Source: Alkaliphilus metalliredigens QYMF (GTDB taxonomy: Bacteria; Bacillota; Clostridia; Peptostreptococcales; Natronincolaceae). From it: a stretch of DNA of 64,000 nucleotides. How positions within the stretch are numbered: position 1 is the stretch's first letter; every line of letters starts with the position of its first letter. Shown in pieces: positions 35,392-45,351 of the stretch. The stretch spans positions 3,267,539 to 3,331,538 of the forward strand of contig NC_009633.1 in assembly GCF_000016985.1 (NCBI RefSeq). Direction: 5' to 3'. A program made the translations under genes and the position numbers. Below the pieces are notes generated by a model. That model was not told where the DNA came from. It worked only from the letters and a program-made list of their open reading frames with translations, and did no database searches.

Positions 35392-38300
35392 TTAGTTTCT
35401 TTCACTCTGAAAATACGACATAGCAGATCTTGTAATAAACCGGCCCTCACAAAATCCAGGATTTTTTTTCATTTTAACCTGAATTTGATTTAGTATTCCC
35501 GTTAAAGCGACACGATCATTTTCATCAAAGGTAAACTCGATACCATATTCATTTAAAGATTCACTTATCTCTTCTGTCCATACAAGACATCCATACACCT
35601 TAACTTCTTTTCCTAAAAGCTCTGTTTCAAACTGTAGTATAATATCTCTCTTGATAGGCAGCCTAATATTAGAAATAAAACATAAACCTCCAGGTCCTAT
35701 GTTTTTTATCACAGCCTTTGTATTTCCAACGTTGGCTTTTTTGCCCTTAATCTCTAAGATCGTCATATTGGCTTCTAGTAGCTGAGGTAAGTTTACTCTA
35801 AAATACCGTCGTCTTTCCTCATTGGGTATGAATGTGGCATTGTTAGCCCGGATCGGTCTACACTTCTTCTTAGCTAATAATTTTTCAAAGTCTTCTTGTG
35901 GAACTGGCCTACTGTATAAAAAGCCTTGTCCAACAGTACAGTTTAACTTTCGTAAATAACTCAATTGATCCCAGGTTTCTACTCCTTCCGCCACCAAACG
36001 TATTCTTAAGTCTTTAGCTAAGTTAATGACAGCTTCAATAATTCTATTACTGGTTTCATCTAGGGGGATACCCTTGATAAAAAAACGATCTATTTTTAAA
36101 ATATCTACATTAAATGAATTTAAATATGTCAAAGAGGAAAAACCTGCTCCAAAATCATCAATTGCCACCTTAATTCCAAGTTCTTGTAGACTCTGGATAT
36201 CTGCGCTAACTTGCTGGGATTGATTCATTAACACAGTTTCTGTAATTTCCATAACTAGAAAATGAGGATCCAGCTGAAACTCATGAATTGTATTTTTTAT
36301 GTTTTCCACAATATCTTTTTGGAAAAATTGAATCCCAGAATAATTAACTGACACCTTTATAGCTGGCAAGCCATCCTTCAACCACTTTTGATAGGTCTCA
36401 CACACCTGCCTCAATATCCAGTTTCCTAGGGTAATGATAAAACCAGTTTCTTCTGCCAAAGATATAAACTCCTTAGGAGAGACCAGCCCCCAAGTGGGAT
36501 GTTCCCATCTAATTAATGCTTCTGCACCTATGATTTCACTGGTTTGTAAGTTGACTTGAGGTTGATAATACACCTTAAATTCATTATTTTTTATAGCCCT
36601 TCTAAGGTCATTTTTCAGAGTAAAGGCTTTATAATTTTTTACATCCATCTTAGGAGAATACATTTCGTATCTGTTCTTACCAGCTTCCTTGGCCCGAAAT
36701 AATGCAATATTCCCATGTTTTATAAGGGACTGAGTCTCTTGTCCATCATCAGGATAAATTGCCACTCCTACACTCATTGTAATATAAATTTCATATGGGT
36801 CGATCTTAAAGGAGCTAGAAAATAAATCAATGATCTTCATTGCAATGTTTTTATATGCCTCTATATCCTTTAAATTATAAATAAGAATACCGAACTGGTC
36901 CCCAGAGTAACGACAAATGCATCTTGTCTCTCCTAAAAAGTCCTTCAGTCGCCTAGCAGCCTGAGTAATCAGCTGATCTCCAAAACCCATTCCTAGGGCA
37001 TCGTTAATGTATTTAAAATCATCTATATCCAACATCATCACAGCAAAGGTAGTCCCTTTTTCCTTGGCCTCTTGGCATTGATATTCTATTTTCTTTTCAA
37101 AGTGTAAACGGTTGGGAAGCTGAGTCATTTGATCGTGTGTGGCAATATGGTTCATTTTCTTTTGAGCTTCTACCCGTTCAGTCACATCTCTCCAATTTAA
37201 TACGATGCCTTTTATGGAGGGTTCCTCCAATTGATTGTTCATAGTCAGTTCCACATAAATTCTTTTTCCAAGCTTAGTTTCTGCACTAATCTCTCTTTTG
37301 ATATTCTTATTTGGTTCACTTAGAGCTACCTTGAACATCTTTTCAAGTTTAGGTTTTTCTATTTCCCAAGCAAATTCCATTAGATTTCGGCCTTCCATCT
37401 CTTTAGGTTGATAGCCAAGGATTTTTTCTACAGCTGGACTAATGTATTCAATGGTTCCATCGGGGCTGACGATTTCAAAAACATCACTGGAGTCCCGTAT
37501 TAACACTTGAAATCGTTTTTGAATATGATTTATATTTTCTTGTATCCCTTGCATTTTCTTTACAAGTGCTTTCCTTTCAGTAATATCTTGGATGATTCCT
37601 CTTCTATATGTGAGATGACCTTCTAGATCAAATGTCATTTCTACTACCTGATAGATATGTCTTACAGAACCATCAGGTCTAATAATGCGAAATTCCATAT
37701 CAAATGGTTGTACCTGAGGTGGATGCGCCAAGATATCTTCGATTAATTCCCGATCCTCTGGATGCACAAAATTTAAAAATGCTTCATAGCTTCCATCATA
37801 CTCCTTATTTGTAATCCCATAAATGTGGTAGTACTCTTCCGACCAAGTGTTCTTATTCCTAATTACATCCATTTCCCAACTTCCCATTTTTGCCAACCGT
37901 TGGGCCTCTGCAAGATTCTTATAACTTTTTTCCAATTGAGTCTTCAATAACTTATTCTCTGTGATATCTTGTATCGTTCCTAATATCCCAATTACGACCT
38001 GGTCATCATCAAATATAGGCTCCCCCTTACTAATGACACATTTTTCTGATCCGTCCAGACCAATAATGCGATATTCAATTTCATAGGCCTTCCCCTTTAA
38101 GCATCCTGCTGTTGAATTTTGAACCGTGTCTTGGTCTTCAGGATGAATCAAGGTTATAATATTTTCGAACCGCTTCGTAAATTTTTGGGGGTCAACGCCA
38201 AATATCCGATAAACCTCCTCTGACCAAGAGAGTTCCTCGTTTCCTAAATCATAACGATAGCTTCCTACTCCAGCAACTTTTTGTGCATGATTTAAGTCTT

Positions 38301-39120
38301 TACCAATTCTTTTCAAATCATTTTCTATCAATTTTCGACCTGTAATGTCCTGTATAGTGCCTATCATTTTAATGGGCCTATTCATGTCATCAAATAAAAC
38401 TTCAGCCCTTGAGTGGATATATTTTTCTTTTCCACCTGGGACCATAATCCGATATTCCTGATCATGGTCATTTCCCCTTAGGGCTTTCTCCATTGATTTT
38501 CTTACCACCTGCTGATCTTCAGGGTGTATAAATGTATAGACGCTCTCTATTTTATTATCAAATTCTTCTGTTGTGCGTTGAAAAATATCATAGACTTCTT
38601 GAGATCCGAAAAGCTCTTCACTTTGAAAATCATAGGTCCAACTCCCAATACTTAAAAGTTTTTGTCCATAGAAGACGTTTTCCCTTAACTGATTTAAGCT
38701 CTTTTCTAGTTTCATTCCTTTTGTGAGATCTAAAATGACTATATGCATTCCAATTAATGTTTGTTTTCTCAGAACCGGTAAGATGGTCATCTCTATATTC
38801 CTTATTCCCTTGGTTTGGGTGAATAAGTCTGACTTAATGGTTATTGACTCTCCTTTATGTAATTCTTCTACATATGTGAATTCTACATCGGTTTCCTCTG
38901 GTTTTAAGAATTCAAATATAGTTTTACCTTGCACATTAGGCGCTATGTCTTCTAATAGATGACAGAAGGACTCATTTGCTTCTATAATCAAGCCCTTGAC
39001 ATCACAAACAGCAGAGGCTATTGGAAAATCCACAACCCATTGGTGATATCCCTGCTTTAACTCCTTTAAGTTGCCACTACCCTTTATTTTTTCTAGTATC
39101 CCCATCCCTAATGTAGCCAT
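35392..39120 (-). CDS. PAS-rich c-di-GMP phosphodiesterase with degenerate GGDEF, EAL and PilZ domains
   Basis: 1242 residues, no transmembrane helix. About five PAS domains (25-130, 150-265, 280-395, 405-520, 540-660), several with PAC ends such as GTIQDITG; then GGDEF (665-830) whose signature is SGDQF instead of GGDEF; then EAL (840-1095) with GAEALIRW, EITETV, IDDFGAGFSSL and AEGVET intact; then PilZ (1115-1215) with RRRYFRV and NIGPGGLCF. It should therefore degrade c-di-GMP, with the cyclase site probably inactive, and bind it through PilZ. The Ser-to-Gly change in the PilZ NxSxxG motif may weaken binding. ATG 39120 follows GGGGGAT. A c-di-GMP riboswitch and terminator precede the gene. 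Confidence 0.93.
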   Translation of the reverse strand: MATLGMGILEKIKGSGNLKELKQGYHQWVVDFPIASAVCDVKGLIIEANESFCHLLEDIAPNVQGKTIFEFLKPEETDVEFTYVEELHKGESITIKSDLFTQTKGIRNIEMTILPVLRKQTLIGMHIVILDLTKGMKLEKSLNQLRENVFYGQKLLSIGSWTYDFQSEELFGSQEVYDIFQRTTEEFDNKIESVYTFIHPEDQQVVRKSMEKALRGNDHDQEYRIMVPGGKEKYIHSRAEVLFDDMNRPIKMIGTIQDITGRKLIENDLKRIGKDLNHAQKVAGVGSYRYDLGNEELSWSEEVYRIFGVDPQKFTKRFENIITLIHPEDQDTVQNSTAGCLKGKAYEIEYRIIGLDGSEKCVISKGEPIFDDDQVVIGILGTIQDITENKLLKTQLEKSYKNLAEAQRLAKMGSWEMDVIRNKNTWSEEYYHIYGITNKEYDGSYEAFLNFVHPEDRELIEDILAHPPQVQPFDMEFRIIRPDGSVRHIYQVVEMTFDLEGHLTYRRGIIQDITERKALVKKMQGIQENINHIQKRFQVLIRDSSDVFEIVSPDGTIEYISPAVEKILGYQPKEMEGRNLMEFAWEIEKPKLEKMFKVALSEPNKNIKREISAETKLGKRIYVELTMNNQLEEPSIKGIVLNWRDVTERVEAQKKMNHIATHDQMTQLPNRLHFEKKIEYQCQEAKEKGTTFAVMMLDIDDFKYINDALGMGFGDQLITQAARRLKDFLGETRCICRYSGDQFGILIYNLKDIEAYKNIAMKIIDLFSSSFKIDPYEIYITMSVGVAIYPDDGQETQSLIKHGNIALFRAKEAGKNRYEMYSPKMDVKNYKAFTLKNDLRRAIKNNEFKVYYQPQVNLQTSEIIGAEALIRWEHPTWGLVSPKEFISLAEETGFIITLGNWILRQVCETYQKWLKDGLPAIKVSVNYSGIQFFQKDIVENIKNTIHEFQLDPHFLVMEITETVLMNQSQQVSADIQSLQELGIKVAIDDFGAGFSSLTYLNSFNVDILKIDRFFIKGIPLDETSNRIIEAVINLAKDLRIRLVAEGVETWDQLSYLRKLNCTVGQGFLYSRPVPQEDFEKLLAKKKCRPIRANNATFIPNEERRRYFRVNLPQLLEANMTILEIKGKKANVGNTKAVIKNIGPGGLCFISNIRLPIKRDIILQFETELLGKEVKVYGCLVWTEEISESLNEYGIEFTFDENDRVALTGILNQIQVKMKKNPGFCEGRFITRSAMSYFQSERN

Positions 39121-39196
39121 TTGTTATCCCCCTTTTCATATTTGATGAAAAGCCTTACGTTATATAGTCACCATTACTACTCTATCATTACAAAAA

Positions 39197-39224
39197 ATAA
39201 AATCGGCAAACCTGTGGTTGCCGA
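39197..39224 (-). terminator. Expression-platform terminator of the c-di-GMP riboswitch
   Basis: Minus-strand arms TCGGCAACC and GGTTTGCCGA, one bulge, then TTTTATTTTTT. The 5' arm GGCAACC is complementary to GGGTTGCC at the aptamer's 3' end, so aptamer folding and terminator formation may compete. Confidence 0.8.
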
Positions 39225-39249
39225 CTTTTTATCAAATATAAACTCAATT

Positions 39250-39326
39250 GGCAACCCGACTATCATATCGTATAACGACTTAGACTCGTGGCTTTGCGTC
39301 ACCATCTTTCAATGGTTTTGCCTTTA
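39250..39326 (-). ncRNA. c-di-GMP-I (GEMM) riboswitch
   Basis: On the minus strand AAAGGCAAAACC, the GAAA-capped hairpin CATTGAAAGATG, GTGACGCAAAGCCACGAGTC and GTCGGGTTGCC occur in order, a close fit to the GEMM aptamer. It lies 130 bp upstream of the phosphodiesterase gene, with a terminator between, so c-di-GMP would control the enzyme that removes it. Confidence 0.92.
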
Positions 39327-39567
39327 CTAATATACAATTATATATTTTCAAGTACCATTACTACTTTTAAGTATGTATACTCAATTTAATCAGGACTATT
39401 TGCCTATATTTATATAACATAATATCACAAATCATTACATGCTACAATCATTTCCTACATAATACTCCTTCTTTTTCACAATATTTGCAATCAATTACTT
39501 AATCTCTTGCCCAGTAGAGTTCTCCAAGGTTAGACCCCTTCCCCCCACTATTTCTTAAATGTCCTGT

Positions 39568-39624
39568 AAATAAAGATAAAGGATAATTCTTATTCTCACA
39601 TAAGAAATTTTCCTTTATCTTTTT
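39568..39624 (-). terminator. Terminator after the RseC-like gene
   Basis: AAGATAAAGGA and TCCTTTATCTT pair with an internal AATTCTT/AAGAAATT extension; located 19 bp beyond the stop. The rest of the 39327-39642 gap shows no gene. Confidence 0.7.
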
Positions 39625-39642
39625 CACTTCGAAAATCATTCA

Positions 39643-40071
39643 TTAATAAATAACACTTGTAATTTCAATGCGCATCTCATTTTTATCTCTAATCCTTTTA
39701 TCAATTCGATTAATTCCAAAATAAGCTAGTATTAAAAATATAAAACCCACTCCGATTCCAATTAATTCCTCCATGCCTTCGTAGGATAGAAGCTCTCCAA
39801 TCCAAATTCCCAGTCCAATACCGAAAATCATGCCAATTAAAGGTACCATATAGACTAAAAAGGCAGCCTTTAACACTTTTTTGTTTTCCATGTTCAGCTT
39901 TACATACTGCCCCACTTGAGCTCCTACTTCATTGGTAGCTTTTACATAGGTTGCGGTAGGCGTACATCCTCCTTTACAGGAAGCACAACTCTCTCCACAG
40001 GCGCTTACTCTTTGAATCTCTATGGTTGCAATACCTTCTCCTACCTCCTTAACTACACCAATTTTTTCCAT
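39643..40071 (-). CDS. RseC/SoxR-reducing-system family protein
   Basis: 142 residues. A Cys-rich cytosolic segment (CGESCASCKGGC) precedes two transmembrane helices (about 75-95 and 103-122), the RseC layout. In clostridia such genes usually accompany Rnf-type redox pumps; here the neighbours are a zinc-ribbon protein and YibE/F, so the link is unproven. ATG 40071 has AAAGGAG 8 nt upstream. Confidence 0.85.
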   Translation of the reverse strand: MEKIGVVKEVGEGIATIEIQRVSACGESCASCKGGCTPTATYVKATNEVGAQVGQYVKLNMENKKVLKAAFLVYMVPLIGMIFGIGLGIWIGELLSYEGMEELIGIGVGFIFLILAYFGINRIDKRIRDKNEMRIEITSVIY

Positions 40072-40106
40072 ATGTTTCACTCCTTTTAAAATTCACTGTT
40101 AAAATT

Positions 40107-40295
40107 TCAATATTCAAATCCTCTGAGTTTTAAATTATCAATCATCCTTCCATCTTCATTATGCTTATATACATAGACTTCATCTTTTCTATAAACAATT
40201 TCCGAACAACAATTGCTACAAAAATAAGTAGCCTTGGATATTTTTCCGATGGTAGTGTCGTGACAATTAGGACACTTGATTACTTCATTTTTCAC
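40107..40295 (-). CDS. Small zinc-ribbon protein
   Basis: 62 residues with two CxxC pairs (CPNC and CSNC followed by another Cys), a zinc-ribbon fold. GTG 40295 lies 7 nt after GGAGGAG; the ATG 21 bp earlier has that site within the gene. Role unknown; it may be an adaptor or nucleic-acid-binding protein. Confidence 0.65.
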   Translation of the reverse strand: MKNEVIKCPNCHDTTIGKISKATYFCSNCCSEIVYRKDEVYVYKHNEDGRMIDNLKLRGFEY

Positions 40296-40344
40296 AGTAT
40301 CTCCTCCAATTAACATTGCTCTTTAATGTCCACATGATTTAAAA

Positions 40345-40376
40345 CAAAATAGTGTAGGAAATCTCACACTATTTTG
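40345..40376 (-). terminator. Terminator overlapping the yibE/F-like stop
   Basis: CAAAATAGTGT and ACACTATTTTG with a 10-nt loop, then TTTT on the minus strand. The stem begins within the last codons of the gene. Confidence 0.8.
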
Positions 40377-41499
40377 CTTCTTCTTTTACTTTATCATCAC
40401 CAAACTTCTCTCTTAATAATCCCGCCACTAAGGCCGTCAATGGGATGCATAGAATCAATCCGATACTTCCAGCTAAAGCTCTAATCACTTCTGTTGCAAT
40501 TAAATCTAGATTGATGATTCGTGTAAAGGGATCTTCATAGGCCGTAAACAATAGTAGTAGTGGGATCATGCTACCTGTATAAGCCAATATCAACGTATTA
40601 GCCATGGTTCCCATAACATCTTTTCCTACATTCATCCCTGCCACAATCAGTTTTTGCGTTGTCATATTTGGATTAGCCAATCTAATTTCTTCCATTGAAG
40701 ATGCAATCGTCATTCCTACATCCATTACTGCTCCCAAGGCTCCCATAATAATCCCAGCAAATAATAGCCCACTATAATCAAATTCAATTCCCTGTGGAAT
40801 ATACATTAGCATCATGGCCTCTTGAGAGGATAAGCCTGTTAATCTGACCTTTGTTCCTACGAAATAAGCGATGAGCCCAGCCACAAAGACGCCTCCCAGC
40901 ACCCCTATAATAGCAGCATAGCTTTTTTTATTATTTCCTCCAACAACTAAAATCGTAAATATTGTTACCACTATTGATATGCCAATGCTCAATAATATTG
41001 GACTATATCCTGCCAGTAACCCCGGAAGTAATACTTTCATAATTAGTCCAATGGTTAGTATTAAAGTGATAATTGTTTTCAGCCCTTTGAAACCTCCAAG
41101 TAAAAGTAATAACACTACAAAGATAGCCAATACAATATAAATATAGGTATCCCTTGCATATTCGGAAATGTATACTGCTACTTCTCCATCAAGTTCTTCA
41201 ATCGTAATTAATACACGATCACCAGGACTGACATCAATATCATAGGCTAAATTACCAGACAAACTATGAAGAATTTCAAACTCTTGTCCCTTATAGTCTC
41301 CAGATAATATTTCTAACTTCACAATTGTACTATCGAAAAAATCCACTTCTTCTTTATAACCTTCCTCTACTTCTTCTACCTCTAAAATTTTTGCTCTTTC
41401 AATAATTGGCTCTTCATCCAATTCTGCAGCAAATACAAAGGCCCCACCCATTGTCACTAACAGCAAAATTGTCAGTAGAATCCGTACAATATTCTTCAT
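40369..41499 (-). CDS. YibE/F-family membrane protein
   Basis: 376 residues: a signal-like N-terminal helix, an extracytoplasmic beta-rich part (about 25-120, EILHSLSGNLAYDIDVSPGDRVLI), then seven or eight membrane helices. GVLGGVFVAGLIAYFVG and GALGAVMDVGMTIASSMEEI are typical YibE/F stretches. Substrate unknown. ATG 41499 follows AGGAGG. Confidence 0.85.
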   Translation of the reverse strand: MKNIVRILLTILLLVTMGGAFVFAAELDEEPIIERAKILEVEEVEEGYKEEVDFFDSTIVKLEILSGDYKGQEFEILHSLSGNLAYDIDVSPGDRVLITIEELDGEVAVYISEYARDTYIYIVLAIFVVLLLLLGGFKGLKTIITLILTIGLIMKVLLPGLLAGYSPILLSIGISIVVTIFTILVVGGNNKKSYAAIIGVLGGVFVAGLIAYFVGTKVRLTGLSSQEAMMLMYIPQGIEFDYSGLLFAGIIMGALGAVMDVGMTIASSMEEIRLANPNMTTQKLIVAGMNVGKDVMGTMANTLILAYTGSMIPLLLLFTAYEDPFTRIINLDLIATEVIRALAGSIGLILCIPLTALVAGLLREKFGDDKVKEEAK

Positions 41500-41554
41500 T
41501 TGTTAAGCGCCTCCTTACATTTACATAGGCTATCCCAGATAAATTTCTCAACTC

Positions 41555-42400
41555 TTAAAGAGAATGAATCCAATAGTAAAACATCACTGAAACAATCATA
41601 GCCGCCCCAATAATGAAATTAGCAGTCCATTCTATTTTTCCATCATGCACTGTAGGATTTTCCACAGTTGATTGTGTCTTTTGTTGCTTTTTCTTTAGCC
41701 AGTTCATCACTACCAATGTTGCCATAATGATTAAAACACTGTAGACATGTGCAATTGATATTGGCCCTGCAACCATTGGATTTGTTCTAAAGAACTCAAT
41801 CACAAAGCGGTTAATTGAAAAACCAATTAGATACATCATGAAAATCTGTCCATCGTACTTAATGCTTTTCCGTTTATTCCAGAGTACAAGGAATAAAATA
41901 TAATTTAAAATTGCTTCATAGATTTGAGCTGGATGTAATAATTGTGCCCCTACTTCCACACCCCAAAACCATGCTCTTGACATAGGAATTCCAAATACGT
42001 CACAACCGACTCTACCGATTGCTTGCCCTAGAATAATTGCCGGTGCAAATGCATCGGCTGTCTGCCACATAGGGATCTTATGCTTTTTCATATACCAAAA
42101 AGCAAATAGAGCTCCACCGATTAAAGCGCCTTGTATTGAAAGACCGCCCTCTTGAAGCATAAAGATTGCCCTAGGATGCTCTAAATAATAGGAAAAATTA
42201 AAGGCTAGTATATAGTTGAGTCGAGCCCCGATTACCCCGGCAATAATTGTGTATAAACCTAGATCCATTATCTTATCTTGATTGAGTCCCTTGCGTTTCC
42301 CCTCTCTTAACATCACTGACATTCCCGCTATCATTCCAATTGCAATTGTAATCCCAAATAGGTGAATATTAAATCCTCCTATGCTAAATAACTGTACCAT
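41555..42400 (-). CDS. lgt: Prolipoprotein diacylglyceryl transferase
   Basis: 281 residues, seven membrane helices. Motifs fitting Lgt: REGKRKG, LQEGGLSIQGALIGG with the catalytic-loop His shift, GRVGCDVFG in place of the common GRxGNF, and HPAQIYEA. It adds diacylglycerol to lipobox Cys. ATG 42400 has AGGAG 7 nt upstream; an ATG 6 bp earlier is too close. A sigma54-type promoter lies about 55 bp upstream, which is unusual for this housekeeping function and suggests a stress-induced paralogue. Confidence 0.9.
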   Translation of the reverse strand: MVQLFSIGGFNIHLFGITIAIGMIAGMSVMLREGKRKGLNQDKIMDLGLYTIIAGVIGARLNYILAFNFSYYLEHPRAIFMLQEGGLSIQGALIGGALFAFWYMKKHKIPMWQTADAFAPAIILGQAIGRVGCDVFGIPMSRAWFWGVEVGAQLLHPAQIYEAILNYILFLVLWNKRKSIKYDGQIFMMYLIGFSINRFVIEFFRTNPMVAGPISIAHVYSVLIIMATLVVMNWLKKKQQKTQSTVENPTVHDGKIEWTANFIIGAAMIVSVMFYYWIHSL

Positions 42401-42455
42401 TTTCATTCTCCTCTCACTACGATGTCCATTACAAAATTCATTACAACTTATATAT

Positions 42456-42469
42456 GCAATATTGATGCC
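42456..42469 (-). promoter_or_regulatory. Sigma54 (-24/-12) promoter before lgt
   Basis: TTGGCATCAATATTGCATA on the minus strand has GG and GC exactly 10 bp apart. Predicted start site is about 45 bp upstream of the lgt ATG. Confidence 0.75.
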
Positions 42470-42506
42470 AAGTTTAAGAATTGAGATGTAGACTTTCTTT
42501 TTATAC

Positions 42507-42546
42507 AAAAAAGATAGTAGCTCTTTATAAAGAGCTGCTATCTTTT
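42507..42546. terminator. Bidirectional terminator, 17-bp stem
   Basis: AAAAGATAGTAGCTCTTTA pairs with the following arm (one mismatch), ending in TTTTT. It separates the sigma54 activator gene from lgt. Confidence 0.88.
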
Positions 42547-42605
42547 TGATTATGTGTAGTGGTCTTTTCGCCTAATTCTGTGATACCTCGCCGGCTGAAT
42601 CAAGT

Positions 42606-43955
42606 TCACTTTTTCAGATTATACTTTTCTATCCGATAAAGTAATGTGTGTCGGCTCATGCCTAATAATTGTGCTGCCTTTGTTTGATTGTGGTTTGTTC
42701 TTTCTAGGGCTTGTTTGATGAGGTCCTTTTCCAGATCATCTATTGAAAGGCCTTCATCTGGAAGAGCAAAATCTTTTGTTGGAATTTTTTCTCTTAAAAT
42801 TTCAGGAGGTAAATTTTCCTTACTAATGACATTTCCGGCGGATAAAATCAACATTCGTTCAATGACATTCTCCAGCTCTCTAATATTCCCACGCCATTGG
42901 TATGAAATGAGCTTTTCCTTTGCCTCATCATCTATGGTCATATTTTTTCTTCCAATTTCACTGCTATATTTGTCAATAAAGTACTCAATTAATAAAGGAA
43001 TGTCCTCCTGACGTTCCCTGAGGGCTGGTAGCTCAATTGGAATAACATTAAGTCGATAGAAAAGATCTTCTCGAAAGCGCTCCTCTTCCACCATTTTATA
43101 TAAATCTCGGTTGGTGGCAGCAATGACCCTTACATCTGCTTGTATGTTTTCATTTCCCCCAACTCGCTCAAATTCCTTCTCTTGTAGCACCCGAAGTAAT
43201 TTGACCTGCATGTTTAGGTTGAGATCTCCTATTTCATCTAAAAAAATCGTTCCGTTTTTTGCTCGTTCAAATTTACCTATTTTACGGTTTGTGGCTCCAG
43301 TAAAAGCACCTTTTTCATACCCAAAGAGTTCACTTTCAATAAGATTCTCTGGAATCGCCCCACAATTCACTTTAATATAAGGACCCTCTCTTCGGCCACT
43401 GTTATAATGAATTGCATTGGCAATGACCTCTTTTCCCGTTCCACTCTCACCTAGGATTAGTATTGTGGCATTTGTTTGAGCCACTCGGTCAACAATATTT
43501 AATATTGCCTCCATCTTTTCACTTTTTCCTATGATGGTTTTTCCAGTTTGGCTTTGAAGTTCTTCCTTTAAATAGTCTACTTTATCCTGTAACCCCTTCA
43601 CCTGTAAGGCTTTATGGATCACAATCTTTAATTCCTCTATATCAAAGGGTTTTGAAATATAATCGATTGCCCCTAATTTCATTGCTTCAACTGCGGACTC
43701 CGTTGTCCCATGGGCAGTAATCATAATTACAGGTATATGCTCATCTATTCCTTTCATTTTCTGCAAAGCCTCTAAACCATCCATGACAGGCATTTTAAGG
43801 TCTAACAGTACTAAATCAGGTTGAAGCTCTTGGAACTTTTCAACACCTTCCTGTCCATTGGCTGCCTCAAACACTTGATAGTCTTCGGTCTTGAGTGCTT
43901 TCTTCATGGCCCATCTCATATTTTTCTCATCATCTACGATCAATATTTTATTCAT
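42606..43955 (-). CDS. Sigma54-dependent response regulator (NtrC/ZraR type)
   Basis: 449 residues. Receiver (about 1-120) with phosphoacceptor in LVLLDLKMP and KPFD; AAA+ domain (about 140-370) with GESGTGKE, the sigma54-contact loop GAFTGA, and GTIFLDEIGDL; Fis-type helix-turn-helix at the C-terminus (LERTNHNQTKAAQLLGMSRHTLLYRIEKY). ATG 43955 follows AGGAGGGG and overlaps the kinase stop by 8 nt. It is the only sigma54 activator in the window, and six -24/-12 sites occur between 42.4 and 61.9 kb; those are its likely targets. Confidence 0.94.
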   Translation of the reverse strand: MNKILIVDDEKNMRWAMKKALKTEDYQVFEAANGQEGVEKFQELQPDLVLLDLKMPVMDGLEALQKMKGIDEHIPVIMITAHGTTESAVEAMKLGAIDYISKPFDIEELKIVIHKALQVKGLQDKVDYLKEELQSQTGKTIIGKSEKMEAILNIVDRVAQTNATILILGESGTGKEVIANAIHYNSGRREGPYIKVNCGAIPENLIESELFGYEKGAFTGATNRKIGKFERAKNGTIFLDEIGDLNLNMQVKLLRVLQEKEFERVGGNENIQADVRVIAATNRDLYKMVEEERFREDLFYRLNVIPIELPALRERQEDIPLLIEYFIDKYSSEIGRKNMTIDDEAKEKLISYQWRGNIRELENVIERMLILSAGNVISKENLPPEILREKIPTKDFALPDEGLSIDDLEKDLIKQALERTNHNQTKAAQLLGMSRHTLLYRIEKYNLKK

Positions 43956-45351
43956 TAAAATTCCCCTCCTGATTGAGTAATGGCAGTCTAATTCCAATTT
44001 CTGTCCCCCTGTTGATTTCACTGGTTACTTCAATGCTCCCTTGATGTTCTTCAATAATTCTATGGGTAATGGAGAGGCCTAAGCCCGTACCCTTTTCCTT
44101 TGTTGTAAAGAAAGGATTAAAAATTTGATCGACTATTCTCTTTTCAATTCCTCTTCCTTCATCTTTAAAAGTGATCACAGACTCTTCTTTTTCTGTCTTT
44201 TTCAAGGAAATTTCTAGTCTTCCACCTTGCTCCATGGCTTGAATTCCATTTAATATGATATTGATCAGAGCTTGCTTTAATTTATCAGAATCGCCCTCAA
44301 TTTCATAAGCATCATTCATATTTGAAAGTTCAATAGCTACGTCCTGTTGCTCAGCAAATTTACGTGTAATCATGACAAGCTCGTCTAATAGCCTGTTCAG
44401 ATTGATTTTTTCAATTTTTACTTTATTGGGTTTCGAAAAGTCTAACAGTCCTTGAACCACTTTATTTGCCCGTTCAATTTCATGCTCAATAATTTCTAAG
44501 CCTTCCTTTATTTCCTCATCTTCTACCTCTTTATTAATGGTCTGACTAATGGTTTTAATGATCCCCAGTGGGTTTCGAATTTCATGGGCAATCCCGGAAG
44601 CCAACTCTCCAACAGCAGCTAATCGTTCCCCTCGCCTGACTTGCCCTTCTAGCCTTTTCACCATTGTCACATCCTGTACCACCAAAACAGCTCCTTCAAT
44701 TACCCTTGAAATGTTTTCTATTGGAAAAATGGTTGCCTTTAGATGTAGCCCCTGATCTTCATTAGTACAATAATCAATTTCTTTTTCAACAAATTTGATC
44801 TTTTGCTGAATGACTCTATTAATGTCATTGAGAAGATTTTTTTCTCCAATGAATTGATTTACTTCTTCTTTATTACTAAAAATGACCTCCGCCCTTCGAT
44901 TAATAGACTTGAAATCTCCCCTATAATCAAAGGCTATGACCCCACTATCGATGCTATCTAACACATTATGAGTATAATTTTCTAGATTTACCACTTTGAC
45001 AATTTGTTGTTCCAATGATTTGCGCGCTTGATAATCCGCTTCTACTAAGTATCCAGTAATCAATCCAACGATGACGAACATTAAGGCTTCTAAAAACTGA
45101 TTGATCACACCTATATTAACCTCTCCAAAATAGATGATAAGATGAGGAGAATAGATGAGAACCGCAAGAACAGAAAAGATCAACCCGCCCTTTAATCGAA
45201 ACTTAAAAGCACCAATAATGATGGGTAAATAATATAACCTTCTAAAAAAATCATGTAACTCCCAGTCCCTTGATTGGGTTAAATAATGAAATCCTGTAAT
45301 CCAGATCATCAAGAGAATAATCATCCATAAAGACCTTCTGTTTTCCTTCAC
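43948..45351 (-). CDS. Histidine kinase partner of the sigma54 activator
   Basis: 467 residues. Four or five N-terminal membrane helices (about 8-105) with very short outer loops, a PAS domain (about 130-235), HisKA with AHEIRNPLGIIKTI, and HATPase (NIILNGIQAM, DEGRGIE, GTGLGLSIT). With no large outer sensor, the signal is probably in the membrane or cytoplasm. The GTG start adjoins the stop of the zinc-ribbon gene, so the three genes form one operon. Confidence 0.92.
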   Translation of the reverse strand: MKENRRSLWMIILLMIWITGFHYLTQSRDWELHDFFRRLYYLPIIIGAFKFRLKGGLIFSVLAVLIYSPHLIIYFGEVNIGVINQFLEALMFVIVGLITGYLVEADYQARKSLEQQIVKVVNLENYTHNVLDSIDSGVIAFDYRGDFKSINRRAEVIFSNKEEVNQFIGEKNLLNDINRVIQQKIKFVEKEIDYCTNEDQGLHLKATIFPIENISRVIEGAVLVVQDVTMVKRLEGQVRRGERLAAVGELASGIAHEIRNPLGIIKTISQTINKEVEDEEIKEGLEIIEHEIERANKVVQGLLDFSKPNKVKIEKINLNRLLDELVMITRKFAEQQDVAIELSNMNDAYEIEGDSDKLKQALINIILNGIQAMEQGGRLEISLKKTEKEESVITFKDEGRGIEKRIVDQIFNPFFTTKEKGTGLGLSITHRIIEEHQGSIEVTSEINRGTEIGIRLPLLNQEGNFNE

